From positions 17,109,613 to 17,173,612 of the forward strand of contig NC_087071.1 of NCBI RefSeq assembly GCF_963678635.1: a stretch of DNA of 64,000 bases, given 5' to 3'. The stretch is from Symsagittifera roscoffensis. Lineage: Eukaryota; Xenacoelomorpha; Acoela; Convolutidae. Position numbers and translations under genes: made by a program. Positions 11,514 through 22,545 of the stretch are shown here, piece after piece. How positions within the stretch are numbered: position 1 is the first letter of the stretch; every line of letters starts with the position of its first letter. Under the pieces are notes generated by a model. It searched no databases. It was not told the origin of the DNA and worked only from the letters and a program-made list of their open reading frames with translations.

Positions 11514-13352
11514 TTCCAATCACAATATACTGACAGATTTTTCGAATATGATTCTAATTTTGATGAAAGATTCAACTGTTTACGTGCTTGGATCTGTGTG
11601 CAAACTCATTCAAGTCACATGCGAAAACGAGATAAATGACTGTCTGTCTGAGACTTATGCGGAAGAGTTTTTCAACCATTGTTCATGCTTTTGCGATGAC
11701 GTAATCCACAGTGAGATGATGCAATTGATGGAGAATTGTAGCATTATGAGAAAGTATGTGAGCAAAGAAGTATTCATGCGTACCTTGGAATCAGATTTAT
11801 GCAGGTACGAAATGGCTTAATGTTTCAGCAAGTTTTCTGTTGTTGTTTTTTGAAAGCCATTTGAGGTTTGCAGCTATGTTATTTAAAGAAAAATCGTAGG
11901 CATGGCATTTGAGGGGTCGAATTTTGAGGTACTGATTGCTTTACAAATCGGAGAGAAAATCCCAAGGTTTTGGAGATTTAAAAGATTTGGCAACAGCCTG
12001 CGGATCAACTGATCGCCAGTCTATACCCCGTTCTCTCATGGTTTTTTTCAAGGGGGTGGATATTAATTATGAATTATGAGCAATTTGAAGGTTTCAACTG
12101 AATCCAAATCTGCTTTCAGCTATCAGACAAAGTCACTGGCCGCTAAGCTTCTCTGCATATCTGCGAATGATAATCAGACTGCTGATTCTCAGCTTAAGAC
12201 TGAGAGCGAAAAAAAGCAATTGTTAACTTCAGATGGTAAAAAGTTGGTGGTCCCTGATTGGCTGGAGAAATTTCTAAGTGACTCATCAAGTGACAGAATG
12301 CTAGTTCATCACATTGAGGTATGGAGTAAATGCAAGAGGTTCAAGCAAAATTTAATTTACAAACGAATGAAGCCAGTAGCGCAGTAGCGGTTTGATGACA
12401 GCCTAGAAATTTAATTTTTGCTATCATGAAAAAAACCAATTTGAGACCTGATGCGCAGCGTTTCACTTCAAGAAATTCTGGCTCTTTGTCAACCCTTAGT
12501 TGAAAATTTGCTAATTCAGTTATTGATCACATTGTCCTTTTGTAACGCTATGTGGACCATTTAAAAAATCCAAACAAGTTCGGTCCCCTTGCACAACCCT
12601 GAGAAATCTTCCGGTTCCATGGTTATGAAATTTGGCTGAAGGATAAAAGTCAGCTTTTCTCCAGCACCTTATATAAACTTAAGTTTTAGGTTTTTTGGTG
12701 TAATGTGTGGTTTCACACAGTGGCGGATCTAGAACTTTCTCGAGGGGGGTGGGGGTGTGGATTTTTGGGCACTTTTTGATAAATTTTGACTAAAAAATTG
12801 CGTTTTTTTGGCACGTGCTCCCCCTCAAAATTAGTATATATTGGCGCCGAAGGAGCCATTAGAAAAAATTTACGGTCTGTCACCAAAAATGGATATCTAA
12901 AATAGTACAAAAGGGGGACGCTTTGGGTCGGCAGGAGGTCTAATCCCCGAGGGGGGGGGGGTGGCCCCCCCCCCCCTAAATTCGCCTCTGGTTTCACAAA
13001 TTAGCTATGAGAACCAAATTTGTTTGTAGTAGCCGAGCAAGTCTAATGACCAAATTTCACAACAGTGGGAAAGTTTGCTAGTAATCGGAACCAAAAGCCT
13101 GAAAGTTGAATTTCTCCGTTTTAATAATAATAAAAGTTGTGGTAATAATAACACCTGTCTAAGGATAGTCATTTTCTGTAATTTCTTTTCTGAACTTCAT
13201 TTTTTGTCTGTTTTTTTTTTCAGGTTGCGATCGGAAGGCGGACTGAAGAAGTTGTTAGTGAACAAGAGCGGAAGTGGACTTCATTCATTCATGTATGTGA
13301 ACAATTAATGGCCGAATCACAAGCTGTTCACGTCGCCATGGATTGCTATTAG
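11514..13352 (+). pseudogene. duplicated gene tail (unit 2), probably without upstream exons
   Basis: Exons correspond to 11514-11804, 12120-12318 and 13224-13352, with the same phases as the copy at 3596-5428. All three remain open. Differences include Ile to Val in the first exon, tcacttctag instead of tctcttctag at its acceptor, and CAA GTA to CAA TTA in the last exon. The last change is Val to Leu and also removes the possible GT donor present in unit 1. The upstream exons precede unit 1, so this copy has no obvious promoter or 5' exons. It could be reached only by skipping the unit 1 exons. It is called a pseudogene for that positional reason, not because the frames are broken. Confidence 0.5.
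12718..12990. mobile_element. hAT-type MITE with 8-bp target duplication (unit 2)
   Basis: Duplicate of the MITE at 4800-5067, with the same GTTTCACA flanks (12710-12717 and 12991-12998). It differs mainly in the lengths of the G-run and C-run. It was carried along by the segmental duplication, so it is not an independent insertion. Confidence 0.8.
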
Positions 13353-15197
13353 AGTTTCGATTCGATAATTTGTCTGTCAGTCGTACTAAAATATGATTCT
13401 CTTCAGATAGTTGCGCTGTGATTGGTTTCCATATAGAAATTAATTCAGGGTCATTTTTGTTGTGTTATGAGTTGCATATTGATTGCAGTCTGAAAATATG
13501 CGAGAATTGCTGCTTAATAATGAATATGAAAAATACAGTTTCATTGGATTTTGCTTTTGAACGTTGAAGTAAGCGGGATGATAGATTCATAGTGCTAAGC
13601 AAATAGCAAAATAAGGGTTTCTCAAAAATCAGTCTATAGTTGTTTAAGTGTTTCTTGACGGAATTTAGTTTCATACAGGTCCGCAATTTTCCCTATTCTT
13701 TGGAATGTTGCTCGAATCGAAACAAGACCATGTATATTTTGATGAATAAATAGGGTGAGTTTAATCGTATTTAAGGATTGCGTTTCTTTTTCAACGATCT
13801 TGCTTGTAAGTCAGCTACTATAATTTTTGTAGTAAAGTCAGCTTCTAGAATTTTTGTAGTATAGTCAGCTACTAGATGTTTTTCTTACAGTTGGCTCATT
13901 TCAAGTCAAGTATCTTGTCCCGAAAGATTTTGAATTTCCTACGTTGTTAGCAATTTTGCAACGTTTTCGGCAAGGCTCTATCTTAGTTGTTTTCTCATTT
14001 AACTCTTTCCATTTTTTTAGAAACAGCATTTGAAGTTTTTTTTAAAAAAATAGAGACCGTTTTAGTGTCAATTTTCAGTGTTTTTCAGTTAATCTATACA
14101 GTATAGAAAATCAGTTTCTTGTTATCGGGAAGAAATTTTCTTGAAAAATTTTTATAAGGATTTTTTTGTGCTGTAATTACTATTTTATGTAATTGCAAGT
14201 ATTATTGATTTTCTCATGTAATTTTGCTTACCCCTGCTCGCATATTTTTTCCATTTTTGTTTCATTTGAAAGTTTCCTTCGGTCCACATGATTTATCAAA
14301 GTTTTGGTGGTGTCAATGTCTTATAGTATTTGTCTATGTTTTCGGCTCAATGGTCGTCTTCCCACTTATTGTCGGCTTAGCAGACGCTCGATAAATGGTA
14401 ACGGCGTATTTAATGCTGGTATTTGTGTTACCGACTGTTTTTCTGTTATTGAATTTTTCATTTGTTCCAAAAAAATGTTTTTTCAATACTTTTTCTTCGA
14501 CTTAGTTCTTTCCGTCTCTTAGTTGTCACCGTCCGGCGTGTGAAAGGTTGCAACTCTAAATGTTTTTGTGCACAATTTTTTCTGATTGTTTTGCATTTTC
14601 AAGTAAGTTTTTTTGACGTAGTTGAAAGCTAAAGGAATTTTTTCTAATTTCAGTGATTTGCAATTGTTGTCAAATCGTAAAATAGGTTTTCCTGGCAAAC
14701 AACTCAAAAGTATGTTTTTTCTGCTAACCAAATTTAAACCAAGCTCAAAAAAATTCAGGAATGGTCCATTTCTGGAATGACAAGAATCCTTGTGCAGGAA
14801 CTGATGTTTTTTACAGAGTTTTGTTTTCTATAGCGAACTAACGAAAAACTTCAACTCATCTCTGTATTCGAAATTTGAATTGGACATTTAACATCAAAGG
14901 AAGAGTTAGTTTTCTTGCTCTTTTACATTAGTTGAAAATTGTAGTTTTTTTACCTGACCTGTTTGATGTTTTTTTTTGCTGTGAATTTTACCATTTTTTG
15001 CAACCAATATGTACGAAGGTTCTGTACTAGCGATCACATTGTGTACCATTGATTAGGTTGTGTATCCACGATTATTTGTCATTTTTAAGTATACTTGAAA
15101 TCGGGAACCAGATTTTTTTCCGTAAACAACATTTTACAAATCGTAAAAAATAACGTGCAGTTACTTATACCTTGAGGCTCCCGACATGCTCAGTTTT
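13353..15197. other. non-coding stretch, duplicate of 5429-7274
   Basis: Near-identical to the unit 1 counterpart. No exon or RNA gene was recognised. AATAAA at about 13745. Confidence 0.4.
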
Positions 15198-15730
15198 AAC
15201 GAATCATGAACTTAGTGAAAATTTTTTCATAGGTTTTGGTGATTTTTTTTTGTTAAGAAAAGTCTAAAATTTGTTCACGATAAAGTTTGATTTTTTGCGG
15301 TTTGACGTTTGGTTACTTTTTCGTCGTATGAAGTTTAATTTATTTTTATAGGTTCAGTTCATTTCTTTTGTTGAAAGGGAGGCAAAATCAACTATCGTGA
15401 ACAGTGAACATCAAAAGTGAAAAGGTCACAAAAAACGTGATCGACTTCTAGTTTCGTGTCACAAAAAAACGTTATTCTCCTAAGTGGATTCCAATTTTCA
15501 GATTTACCAGCGTGATAATAAATTTACGTATCGATCAAGTTTTCTCAAATTGGGTTAATTTTATCAAAAAGTACAATTCATAATTTTTTCCTCAAATTCA
15601 AAGAGCTTCAAGGTAGTTATTTTTTCTTTAAATTTCGAAACACGATGTTTTTCTTTCAAAAAACAAGTTATTTTTTTCCCGTTTACTTGCGTTCATGATT
15701 CTTTTCCAACTGTCTGCTGACTATATTTTG
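15198..15730 (+). repeat. dispersed repeat family A (copy in unit 2)
   Basis: Duplicate of the 7275-7807 copy. Same motifs and same orientation. Confidence 0.75.
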
Positions 15731-16090
15731 AAAAGGTGAAACCACTGTCATTTAGGTAGTAATTAGATTGAGCTCAATTTAAGTAGTATTTTTTCGTTTT
15801 CGTCCCTATATCCGTCGATTCATTTATCTTTTTTTAGCTTACCTCGCCAATCATGGATTTTTGTTTCGATCTAAACTGTTTGCCCCTCAGTCATGATTTA
15901 ATGCTTTTCTAAGGCTATTTATGAACATTATCCGATACAAACCTGAAGTTTTTATAGATTTAGTTTTTCATTTTTTTAATGATAGTTTTAGGAGTCGATG
16001 AACTTAGTTCAGGCTCTGTTAAAGTTCGTTATGATTTTTTGTTTTCTTTTCAAATCAGGAAATTTTTCTGTTGGCTTGTTGTTGTTGTTG

Positions 16091-19000
16091 TTAGCCCACG
16101 CGGGTCGGGTTGGGTTCTTCTGTCTCCGGGTCAAGGAACTTAGCAACCTCTACCGGCCGAAGCCACAGGTCTGCTGGGGTGAGTGGGGAGGGGTTTTGGG
16201 AGCAGTTGAAAAGGTGACATGTTGTGTGGGGGGCAAGGGAACAGGTTGGGCAAAGGTGGGAGATGGAGCTGTCGATGCGGGATAGGTAAGTGTTAAGGAG
16301 CCGGCTGTAGCCAGACCGGAGTTGGGAGAGCTTACAGCGCGTGGGACGTGGGAGAGATTTTTCAGAGGGGTCAATCTTTGGTGGAGGGATACAAATAACT
16401 TTAGACGGAGGGGTTTCGGCTAGGAACTTGGTTACATGGGAGGTATGGTTGTCTTTTAAAATTGGTTTGTAGTAGTTAAAAATAAAAGTGGAGACTTCGT
16501 CTCTGTCGTCCAGAACTAGAGGGTGGTTTGCGTAGACTGAAAAGTCGGTTAAAATTTTCTGGGTGTCTTCTTTGAAGCAGCTTATAATTGAGGGGCGAAG
16601 TAGACGGGGAGGAGGGGGATGTGAATGTATAAAATTAATGGGATGGTGGGAACGATAGGTAGAGATAAAAAATTGAGATGACAGAAGGGTATGGTGGTCT
16701 TTGACCGTTAGGATTTCAGATTCACTGTGCAGGTGGGCAGTGGAACTCATTAGATTTGATCCAGTAACAACGCGAAGTGATTGGTTTTGGGCAACCTGCA
16801 GGCAATTTATGGAGGTGTTACTTGATGCGTGGGACCATGCGGGGGCTGCATAGTCAAGTATGGGGCGAATTAGAGCTTTAAAAGTTAGGAGGAGGGTTTC
16901 TTTGGAGTGACCCCAGGTTGATCCTGCTAATGCCTTCAGGATTCCGATCCTGCGTCTGGCCTTTTCAGCGGATTGTTTGCAGTGAGTGGCAAAACAAAGT
17001 GTTGGATCAAATGTCACCCCTAAGATTGTTGGATTTTTGTTTAGGGGTAGCGCCTCGTTATTTAAAAGAACACTAGGTGTTTTATTAAATTCTTTGTTTT
17101 AAGAGGAGAAAAGTGTAACTGATCCTTTAGAGGACGCGAAACTTAGTTTGCGTGAGGTGAAAAAATCGTAGAGCCTTTTTAGGTAGCTATTGATGGAGTT
17201 TGAGGCGATATCAATATTGGAACTGCTTGCGAAGGGGTGGAAATCGTCTGCATACGAAACAAGGTTTACATTATCGGGAGGTGGCGGTGCATCATGGACA
17301 TAAAAATTGAAGAGTGTGGGTGATAAAACAGAACCTTGGGGTACGCCACAGTGGATTATTCGATGGGGCGATGTGTGTTCACGGAATGAGGTGGCAGCCT
17401 GTCGACCATTAAGGTAATTACTTAGCCAGCGGACTAGACTTCTTGGGAGGGGAGTGTCATGAACGAGTTCCACAAGTGAGCGATGACACACCATGTCGAA
17501 AGCCTTAGATAAGTCAAGTGTGGCCAGTACCGTACGTTTAGGGGGGCGATTTTGGTTAAAACCGTCTGAAATGTAAATTTCGAGAGTGGAGAGTGCTGTG
17601 GTGGTGGAGTGAAAAGGGCGGAAGCCGTGTTGGTGTTTGGCGTTGGGGAGATGTTTGGTAAAGATGGGGTGAACGAGCCTCTCCAGAATTTTAACTGCTG
17701 GGCAGAGTAAGGATATAGGTCTGTAAGATGTTGATTGTTTAAGATCCTTATTGGGCTTTGGAAGCGGTGCAATTTTTGAATTTTTCCAAATTTGGGGGAT
17801 AATGTTTTCGGACAAAGAGATATTAAAAAGGTATGTTAAGTATTGAGTAGCAAGTCGGCCGAGATGTTTAAGATGTATATTACAAAGGCCGTCGGGACCT
17901 AGCGCTCGCGATGGTTTGCTGTCTGCAATGGCTTGTTTAGTATTTTCAGGGGTAAAAATTGGGCTGTCTGACAGCGGTAGTTTGGCAATTTTTCTTCTCG
18001 TTATACGAAGGAGTTTGTCAGAGGCGTGGGGTCTGGCATTGGTGAATTGTTTGTTAAAAGAGCTGGTAATATCACGAGGTGAGTGTATGGGTTTAGAACC
18101 AAAAGTAATGGGGTGTCTTCCTGCCACGGGCTTAGATCCATTTAAGGAGCGTACCACTTTCCAGAACTTTCTGGCACCAGTGCGGTAGTCGCAAGTCCGG
18201 AGGAATTCTCGCCATTTATTTTCTTTGTCCTTTGCTGTCTGTTTCATGAGTCTACAGTTCAGTTGGGATATGACTTCTGGGGGGAGATTTTGTTGTCGGC
18301 TTAAATCTCTTTCGGCGGCAAGGGCAGTAGACTCGGGGGAAAGAGAGGGAGTGAAGTGGCGAATACGGCCAGCGGGGATGTGGTGGCGTGCTGCCCTGAG
18401 CACCAGGTCCCTCAAGAATTTCTCTCCGGCGGCAACTCCGGAAGGTGGAATCGCTGAAAAGAAACCCTCCTCAATTTCCTCTGTGAATTTGATCCAATCT
18501 GCTTTTAAAAAATTTATAAAAGTCCTTTTAGGTGAAAAATTTATAAAATCATCCAAGGGTAGTTCTAGAAGAATGGGTAGGTGATCTGATCCTAGAGATT
18601 TAATTGGGGTCCATGATGTGGAGAGTAAGAGCGATTGGGATGCGAGGGAAATATCTGGTGACGAGAGTTGGTTTTCTGAGTTAAAAGGGATTCTGGTTTG
18701 TGTGTCATCATTTAATGGTGCAAAGGTGGATTCGGTTATTTCATTGCTAAGTACAGCCGCGTTGATCTTCCTCGATGTTGGAGTTCCATAGTTGTGAATG
18801 TGCGTTGGCATCCCCGAGTACTAAGGCGTCCCCAGGTTCAAGTAGTTCGGCAAGGGACGCAGAGTAACCAGGGGGACAGCTCGAGCGAGGGGGGATGTAG
18901 AAATTATAAATACGAAGCTTGGATGAACTGGCTACCACTGATATACCCATAGCCTCTAGTGTTCCATCGTTGTTAATATTTATTTCTTCGTATTGTATCG

Positions 19001-19769
19001 ACTCATGTATGGCTATGAGAAGACCGCCCCCTTCTTTTTCTCGATCTTTTCTAATTAAAGTGTAGTGTGAGCCAAGTGAGGGGTTTCGAGATTTCTTTCT
19101 TAATTTAGTTTCTTGGAAGACAGCAATATGAATTTGATTTTGAGATAAGAAAGCAGCAATTTCGGGTGCTTTTCCGGAGATACCGTTGCAATTAAATTGA
19201 AGGATTTTTAAAAGGCCTTTGGCGGGGTGTGGTGAACTATTTACATTATTAACAGCAGTATGATTAAAATGATTTACACTATTTACACGATTACGATTTG
19301 CGCGATTTTGGGAGGAGGAATTCGAGGAGGTGGGAAGGGTGGGAGGGGGAGGGGGGTTAGGGAGGTGGGGTTGGGGGGCGGTTAGGGAAGTTGAACAAGT
19401 TTGGGAGTTGGGGGTGGTCAAGTTAGAGGACCTGGTGCCTGGGGGAGGTAAAATGTAGGTAGAGGTACAGGTAGGGCAATAGTAGTCAGGGTGGTGTTGG
19501 TTAAGGTGGGTAAGACCACTACATTTAAGGTGAATGTAACCACAGATGTGGCACCAGACACTGGGCTGGGTGCGTTTGATGCGGAAAGAGCAAGGGGAGC
19601 AAAAGTAAGGCCCTGGACCAGGGTTTGGATTAATGCCGGAGCGGAGTAGTAGTATAAGGATGAGCAGACGGAGCAGCCTGGCCGGCTTCAGACGCTCCGT
19701 AACCGAAAACCCGGAGACTTCTGAGCTTCTCCCGACCCAATGGGAGGGGGGGCTTGACGCCATTTGCAT
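16091..19769 (-). pseudogene. retrotransposon ORF: PHD finger, APE endonuclease, reverse transcriptase
   Basis: The reading frame is open from 19844, but the ATG there lies in flanking DNA beyond the target duplication. The first element-encoded ATGs are at 19769 and 19763. Counting residues from 19844: leucine-rich stretch 57-67; 2A-like motif ending NPGP at 74-77; Cys/His pairs C82/C85, C98/C101, H105/C108, C123/C126; Pro/Asn-rich linker to about 206; APE endonuclease with N218/N220, E245 (FQETKL) and D345-N347-H349 (GDANAH). A frame change near 18756-18761, most simply a one-base deletion, leads into the frame ending at 17099. That frame holds the rest of the endonuclease (SSPDISLAS, GSDHLP) and the reverse transcriptase (LDLSKAFD, GVPQGSVLSP, YADD at about 17243-17254). 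It stops at TAA 17099-17101 and reopens in the same frame down to 16091, with a CPTC...HTTCH...C knuckle. The internal TAA is shared with unit 1, so it predates the duplication. Confidence 0.9.
19614..19637 (-). other. 2A-like peptide motif in retrotransposon N-terminus
   Basis: The eight residues GINPNPGP follow a leucine-rich run and precede the PHD-like finger by four residues. Functional 2A peptides have the form D-(V/I)-E-x-NPG|P and cause ribosome skipping between G and P. Here the NPGP core and the hydrophobic residue are present, but Asp is Gly and Glu is Asn. 2A sequences at the N-terminus of APE-type non-LTR elements are known, and variants ending HPNPGP or NPNPGP are familiar in invertebrate elements. 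Activity of this variant cannot be judged from sequence. Confidence 0.6.
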
Positions 19770-19838
19770 CTTGGTGGGGCCCAAGATGTCGGATCCACCA
19801 CTGGAAGGCGGCGTCGTCTGGATCCTTCTGTTGGCTTG

Positions 19839-21344
19839 CTTCATTCACTGTCTTCCAACTGTCTGTTGGCTATGTTTTTCAACTTTCGTCTCTTTTATTC
19901 ACTATCTTGTAATGCAACGTTTTTGATGTATCGCAAGTGTTGCGAAGCTCTGCTTCGCATCTGTGTAAAAAATTAAGCAACCACTTGTTTGTTTGTTTGC
20001 GAAGTGCTGCTTTGCCTCCGAAATATAAGAGAGTTTAGCTTTTAAATAAAAGAGAATCTTTTTTACTGTTTGATCTTTTTAAAAATGTTTGTTTCTGTTT
20101 AGCCACGTAGTGATACGTGATAGCCACCTGCTATAGTAACATCTTCCAGCTACGTTGTATTTCAAAAATTAAATTGTTAATTCGTTAATTTCTGGTCACA
20201 TATGATCATTAGTTTTACCGCAGCAATAATTTTTGATGAAGCACGGTTTTTACCGCACCAATAAGCAGCTCAAGTTAAATTTAATAAAGCCGTTGAAGCA
20301 ATTTAGTTCAATTACACTCTGAATTATGGACGATTAATTTTTAGAAAAGATCTATTTGGATGACTCTTTTTAATATGTTAGATAGTTTTTTTTTCACTCT
20401 TGTTTGCATCTTATAGTTTAAGTTATTTGCACTTTTAGTTTAGCTTAGAAATTCAGTCATCCCGAAAAATTTGTTCATAAGATGACCATGTTTAAATTCA
20501 ATCAACTGTCTTACTCGCCCATAATTTAGTAGTTTCATTTGTAAGTTTAGCATCATCTTTCTAATCTCTCATTTTTCAAGTTTTCATTGTTGGCGAAGTT
20601 GTCTCGTTAGCGACTATGTCGTGACTCCGACTTCTCTTATGGCGCTCTGGCAGTCTTGACGTAATTTTCACTCCACGCATAGACATCAGCCGGAGCAATG
20701 CCCAAGTGAGGTTTCCTGAGAACGAAAAATGATCAATCCTCGATTTTTAACAAATCATGGATCTTTCTCTAAAGAGCATGGCATGATTCGTTACAAAGAA
20801 AAAATTCGTGCATGCTTAATCAATGAATTCTGTCTTTCTTGGGGGTGAAAAATTGTTGCCAAGCAGCGTATATATTACGCCCCGAGCTTAGTACCAAAAT
20901 TATGTAGCCCAATCATGGTAGGATTTTTCTATCATGGAAGGGCTATAATTTGCTAGCGGGGCTGTAATGGGAAACTGCCATGTAGTGTAACAATTCTTTG
21001 TAATATGATGTAATCTTATTTAATTATATTATGTAACTATGCTATGATAGGGTACCGTGCAAAAATCCGATATGTCAAACATCCGAAAAACAAAAAAGTG
21101 TTGCTAACATCCTAAAAGCGGCTTTACTAGGGTAGGGTAGGGCAAACATCAGACATTTTTCAAAAAGTAGGGCAAATATCCGATTTCTATCGTTTGCTTA
21201 AAAGATGCTATTTTGTCCGAAATAAGACAAACCGCCGCAGTCGCGCGAATTTAATGTGAGTTTGCCAAGAGATGCTATGAAATTATAGCCGGTTTTGTCT
21301 ATTATTTTACTATATTATTTAATTAATTATATTATGTAACTATT
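19839..21344. other. intergenic, repeat debris
   Basis: Starts with the tail of a family A repeat (CCAACTGTCTGTTGG at about 19856) into which the retrotransposon appears to have inserted. An R1 hairpin follows. The remainder to 21344 is AT-rich, with a short internally repetitive patch at 21060-21200 (repeated 'aaacatccga'/'ggtagggtaggg'). No gene was recognised. Confidence 0.4.
19929..19966 (+). repeat. R1 terminal hairpin
   Basis: Form: TATCGCAAGTGTTGCGAAGC, then TC and the complementary arm TGCTTCGCA, then TCTGTGT. Well-conserved relatives are at 24224, 26079 and 52846, all on the plus strand. Probably the end of a non-autonomous mobile element. Confidence 0.7.
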
Positions 21345-22455
21345 TTATGTAATAATTATAATGCTGTTTGTGTGCCTGTGTTCGGTGAGTCCCTCGTCCC
21401 AGTTCCACAGTGCACCACAAGTGGTCTTCTGGGCTGTCATGAATGGACCCAACAGGTTCTGCTTCTGCTTAGTGTCTTTCTTACTCTTGTTGCTCTCCTT
21501 GGGGGTCAGAATGGAGGTGTCCTAAAACATAGCACTTTTGTGAAGGGCAATTTTAAGAGTTTCTCTATTTCAGCGGGGGGGGGGAGCGGGTTCAAAAAAA
21601 TATTGAAAGTTTTGTGTACATGTTTTTTAGATCGACCAAGTTGAGATCTCCCAAATTAAGTAGCTTAATAGTTATTGACTAGTTCTTATTTTTTGTTATA
21701 AGAGCAGACGTTAAATTTTTCGAGTGGTTTGAATAATGCACCGAATAACAATATTTTGCTTTGCTGGAAAAATTCCCAGAAAAAAATGCCGTTTTTGGGA
21801 ACTTTTTAGAGGTTTTGACATATCGTGGTTTTTTCAGCGCATGCTTGATCTTAATCTGTTAATGCTATTTTCAATGCGTCCAGGGTTCATTTTGTGCCAT
21901 TACAGAATATAACTTGGCGTTCAAAAAAATGAAGTTTAAGTTTGGACTTGGTTAGAATGGTTTATTACTGGTTCCTATGTAATGGTTTATTACTGGTTTT
22001 TAATTTTTTTTACCCTTGTCAGATTTTGCGATTGGTACAAAAATGTACACTTGGGACTCAAGCAATTTCAATAGATGATTAGAATTGATTTTTTTTTAAA
22101 AAAAATTGATACAAGCTTAACACGATGATTGGTTTAGCTGGCATGTTATTAAAGTTTCATTTGCATTTATGAAGGCGCCCAAAAATTGATTGGTAGACCT
22201 AAAACTCGAATTCCTGAAAAATATCTACATCCCCCAAAAGGCACCCTTGCTTACAATAGCAGCTCTGGCAGTCATAGCTCCACTGCTGTGCTCATTCAAC
22301 ACAGCTGATCTCTTCGGAGATTCCCTTTGTTGCACCTGTTGTGCCTCCATGATGCAGCAGTTCTTCCAGGGACCCCATTGCATCTTCTTCTTCACCGAGG
22401 AGCGACACTTGGAGCAGATGTAAGTGTGTCTGCCATATGTTGAAGATGTATTCAT
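21345..22455 (-). CDS. two 3'-terminal exons of an unrecognised zinc-ribbon-like gene
   Basis: Minus strand. The upstream exon runs from at most 22455 to 22255 (donor ATT|GTAAGC, phase 0) and encodes a C-x2-C pair (ICSKCRSS) followed by a basic, Gln-rich segment. The downstream exon is 21521-21345 (acceptor gctatgttttag, phase 0, ending in TAA). It encodes 58 residues that are Lys/Gln-rich, with QNLLGPFMTAQKT and ALWNWDEGL. Phases match, and both exons are clearly richer in GC than their surroundings. The true 5' boundary of the upstream exon is unclear: an internal acceptor catatggcag at about 22423 is possible. The architecture loosely recalls C18orf21/RMP24 or RPP21-type RNase MRP/P proteins, but I cannot support that. 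The plus strand over both exons is also open but gives hydrophobic or Cys-rich peptides with weaker splice logic. Confidence 0.45.
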
Positions 22456-22465
22456 AGCTTAAAGT

Positions 22466-22545
22466 GTGGTAAGATGGTAGTTGTTGTTAGGAAGGTGAGG
22501 TGGCAGTTACAGGGTCGAGAGTTTGAATCCTTCTCAGGTCTAAAT
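22466..22545 (+). repeat. tRNA-like SINE head (weak)
   Basis: A B-box-like GAGTTTGAATCCT follows, by roughly 45 bases, a degenerate A-box-like TGGTAAGATGGTAG. No cloverleaf can be drawn. It is listed because three better examples occur in the window. Confidence 0.25.

Larger units (their letters stand above)
10785..18708 (+). repeat. 7.9-kb direct tandem duplication, unit 2
   Basis: Second unit of the duplication that starts at 2882. The match to unit 1 stops at 18708, where unit 1 has the junction and unit 2 continues through the 5' end of the retrotransposon. Identity is visibly lower over the first ~0.7-1.2 kb than over the rest, where only about a dozen differences were noticed in several kilobases. 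Confidence 0.95.
16079..19825 (-). mobile_element. full-length Jockey/CR1-like non-LTR retrotransposon
   Basis: On the minus strand the element runs from 19825 (5' end) to 16079 (3' end), about 3.75 kb. Both ends are defined by a 13-bp target site duplication, TTCTGTTGGCTTG, at 16066-16078 and 19826-19838. The 3' end is a short (CAA)n tail that starts directly at the stop codon (...GTG GGC TAA CAA CAA...), leaving essentially no 3' UTR. A single long reading frame carries, in order, a 2A-like motif, a PHD-like finger, an APE endonuclease, a reverse transcriptase and a C-terminal Cys/His knuckle. One frameshift and one internal stop make this copy defective. Confidence 0.92.
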
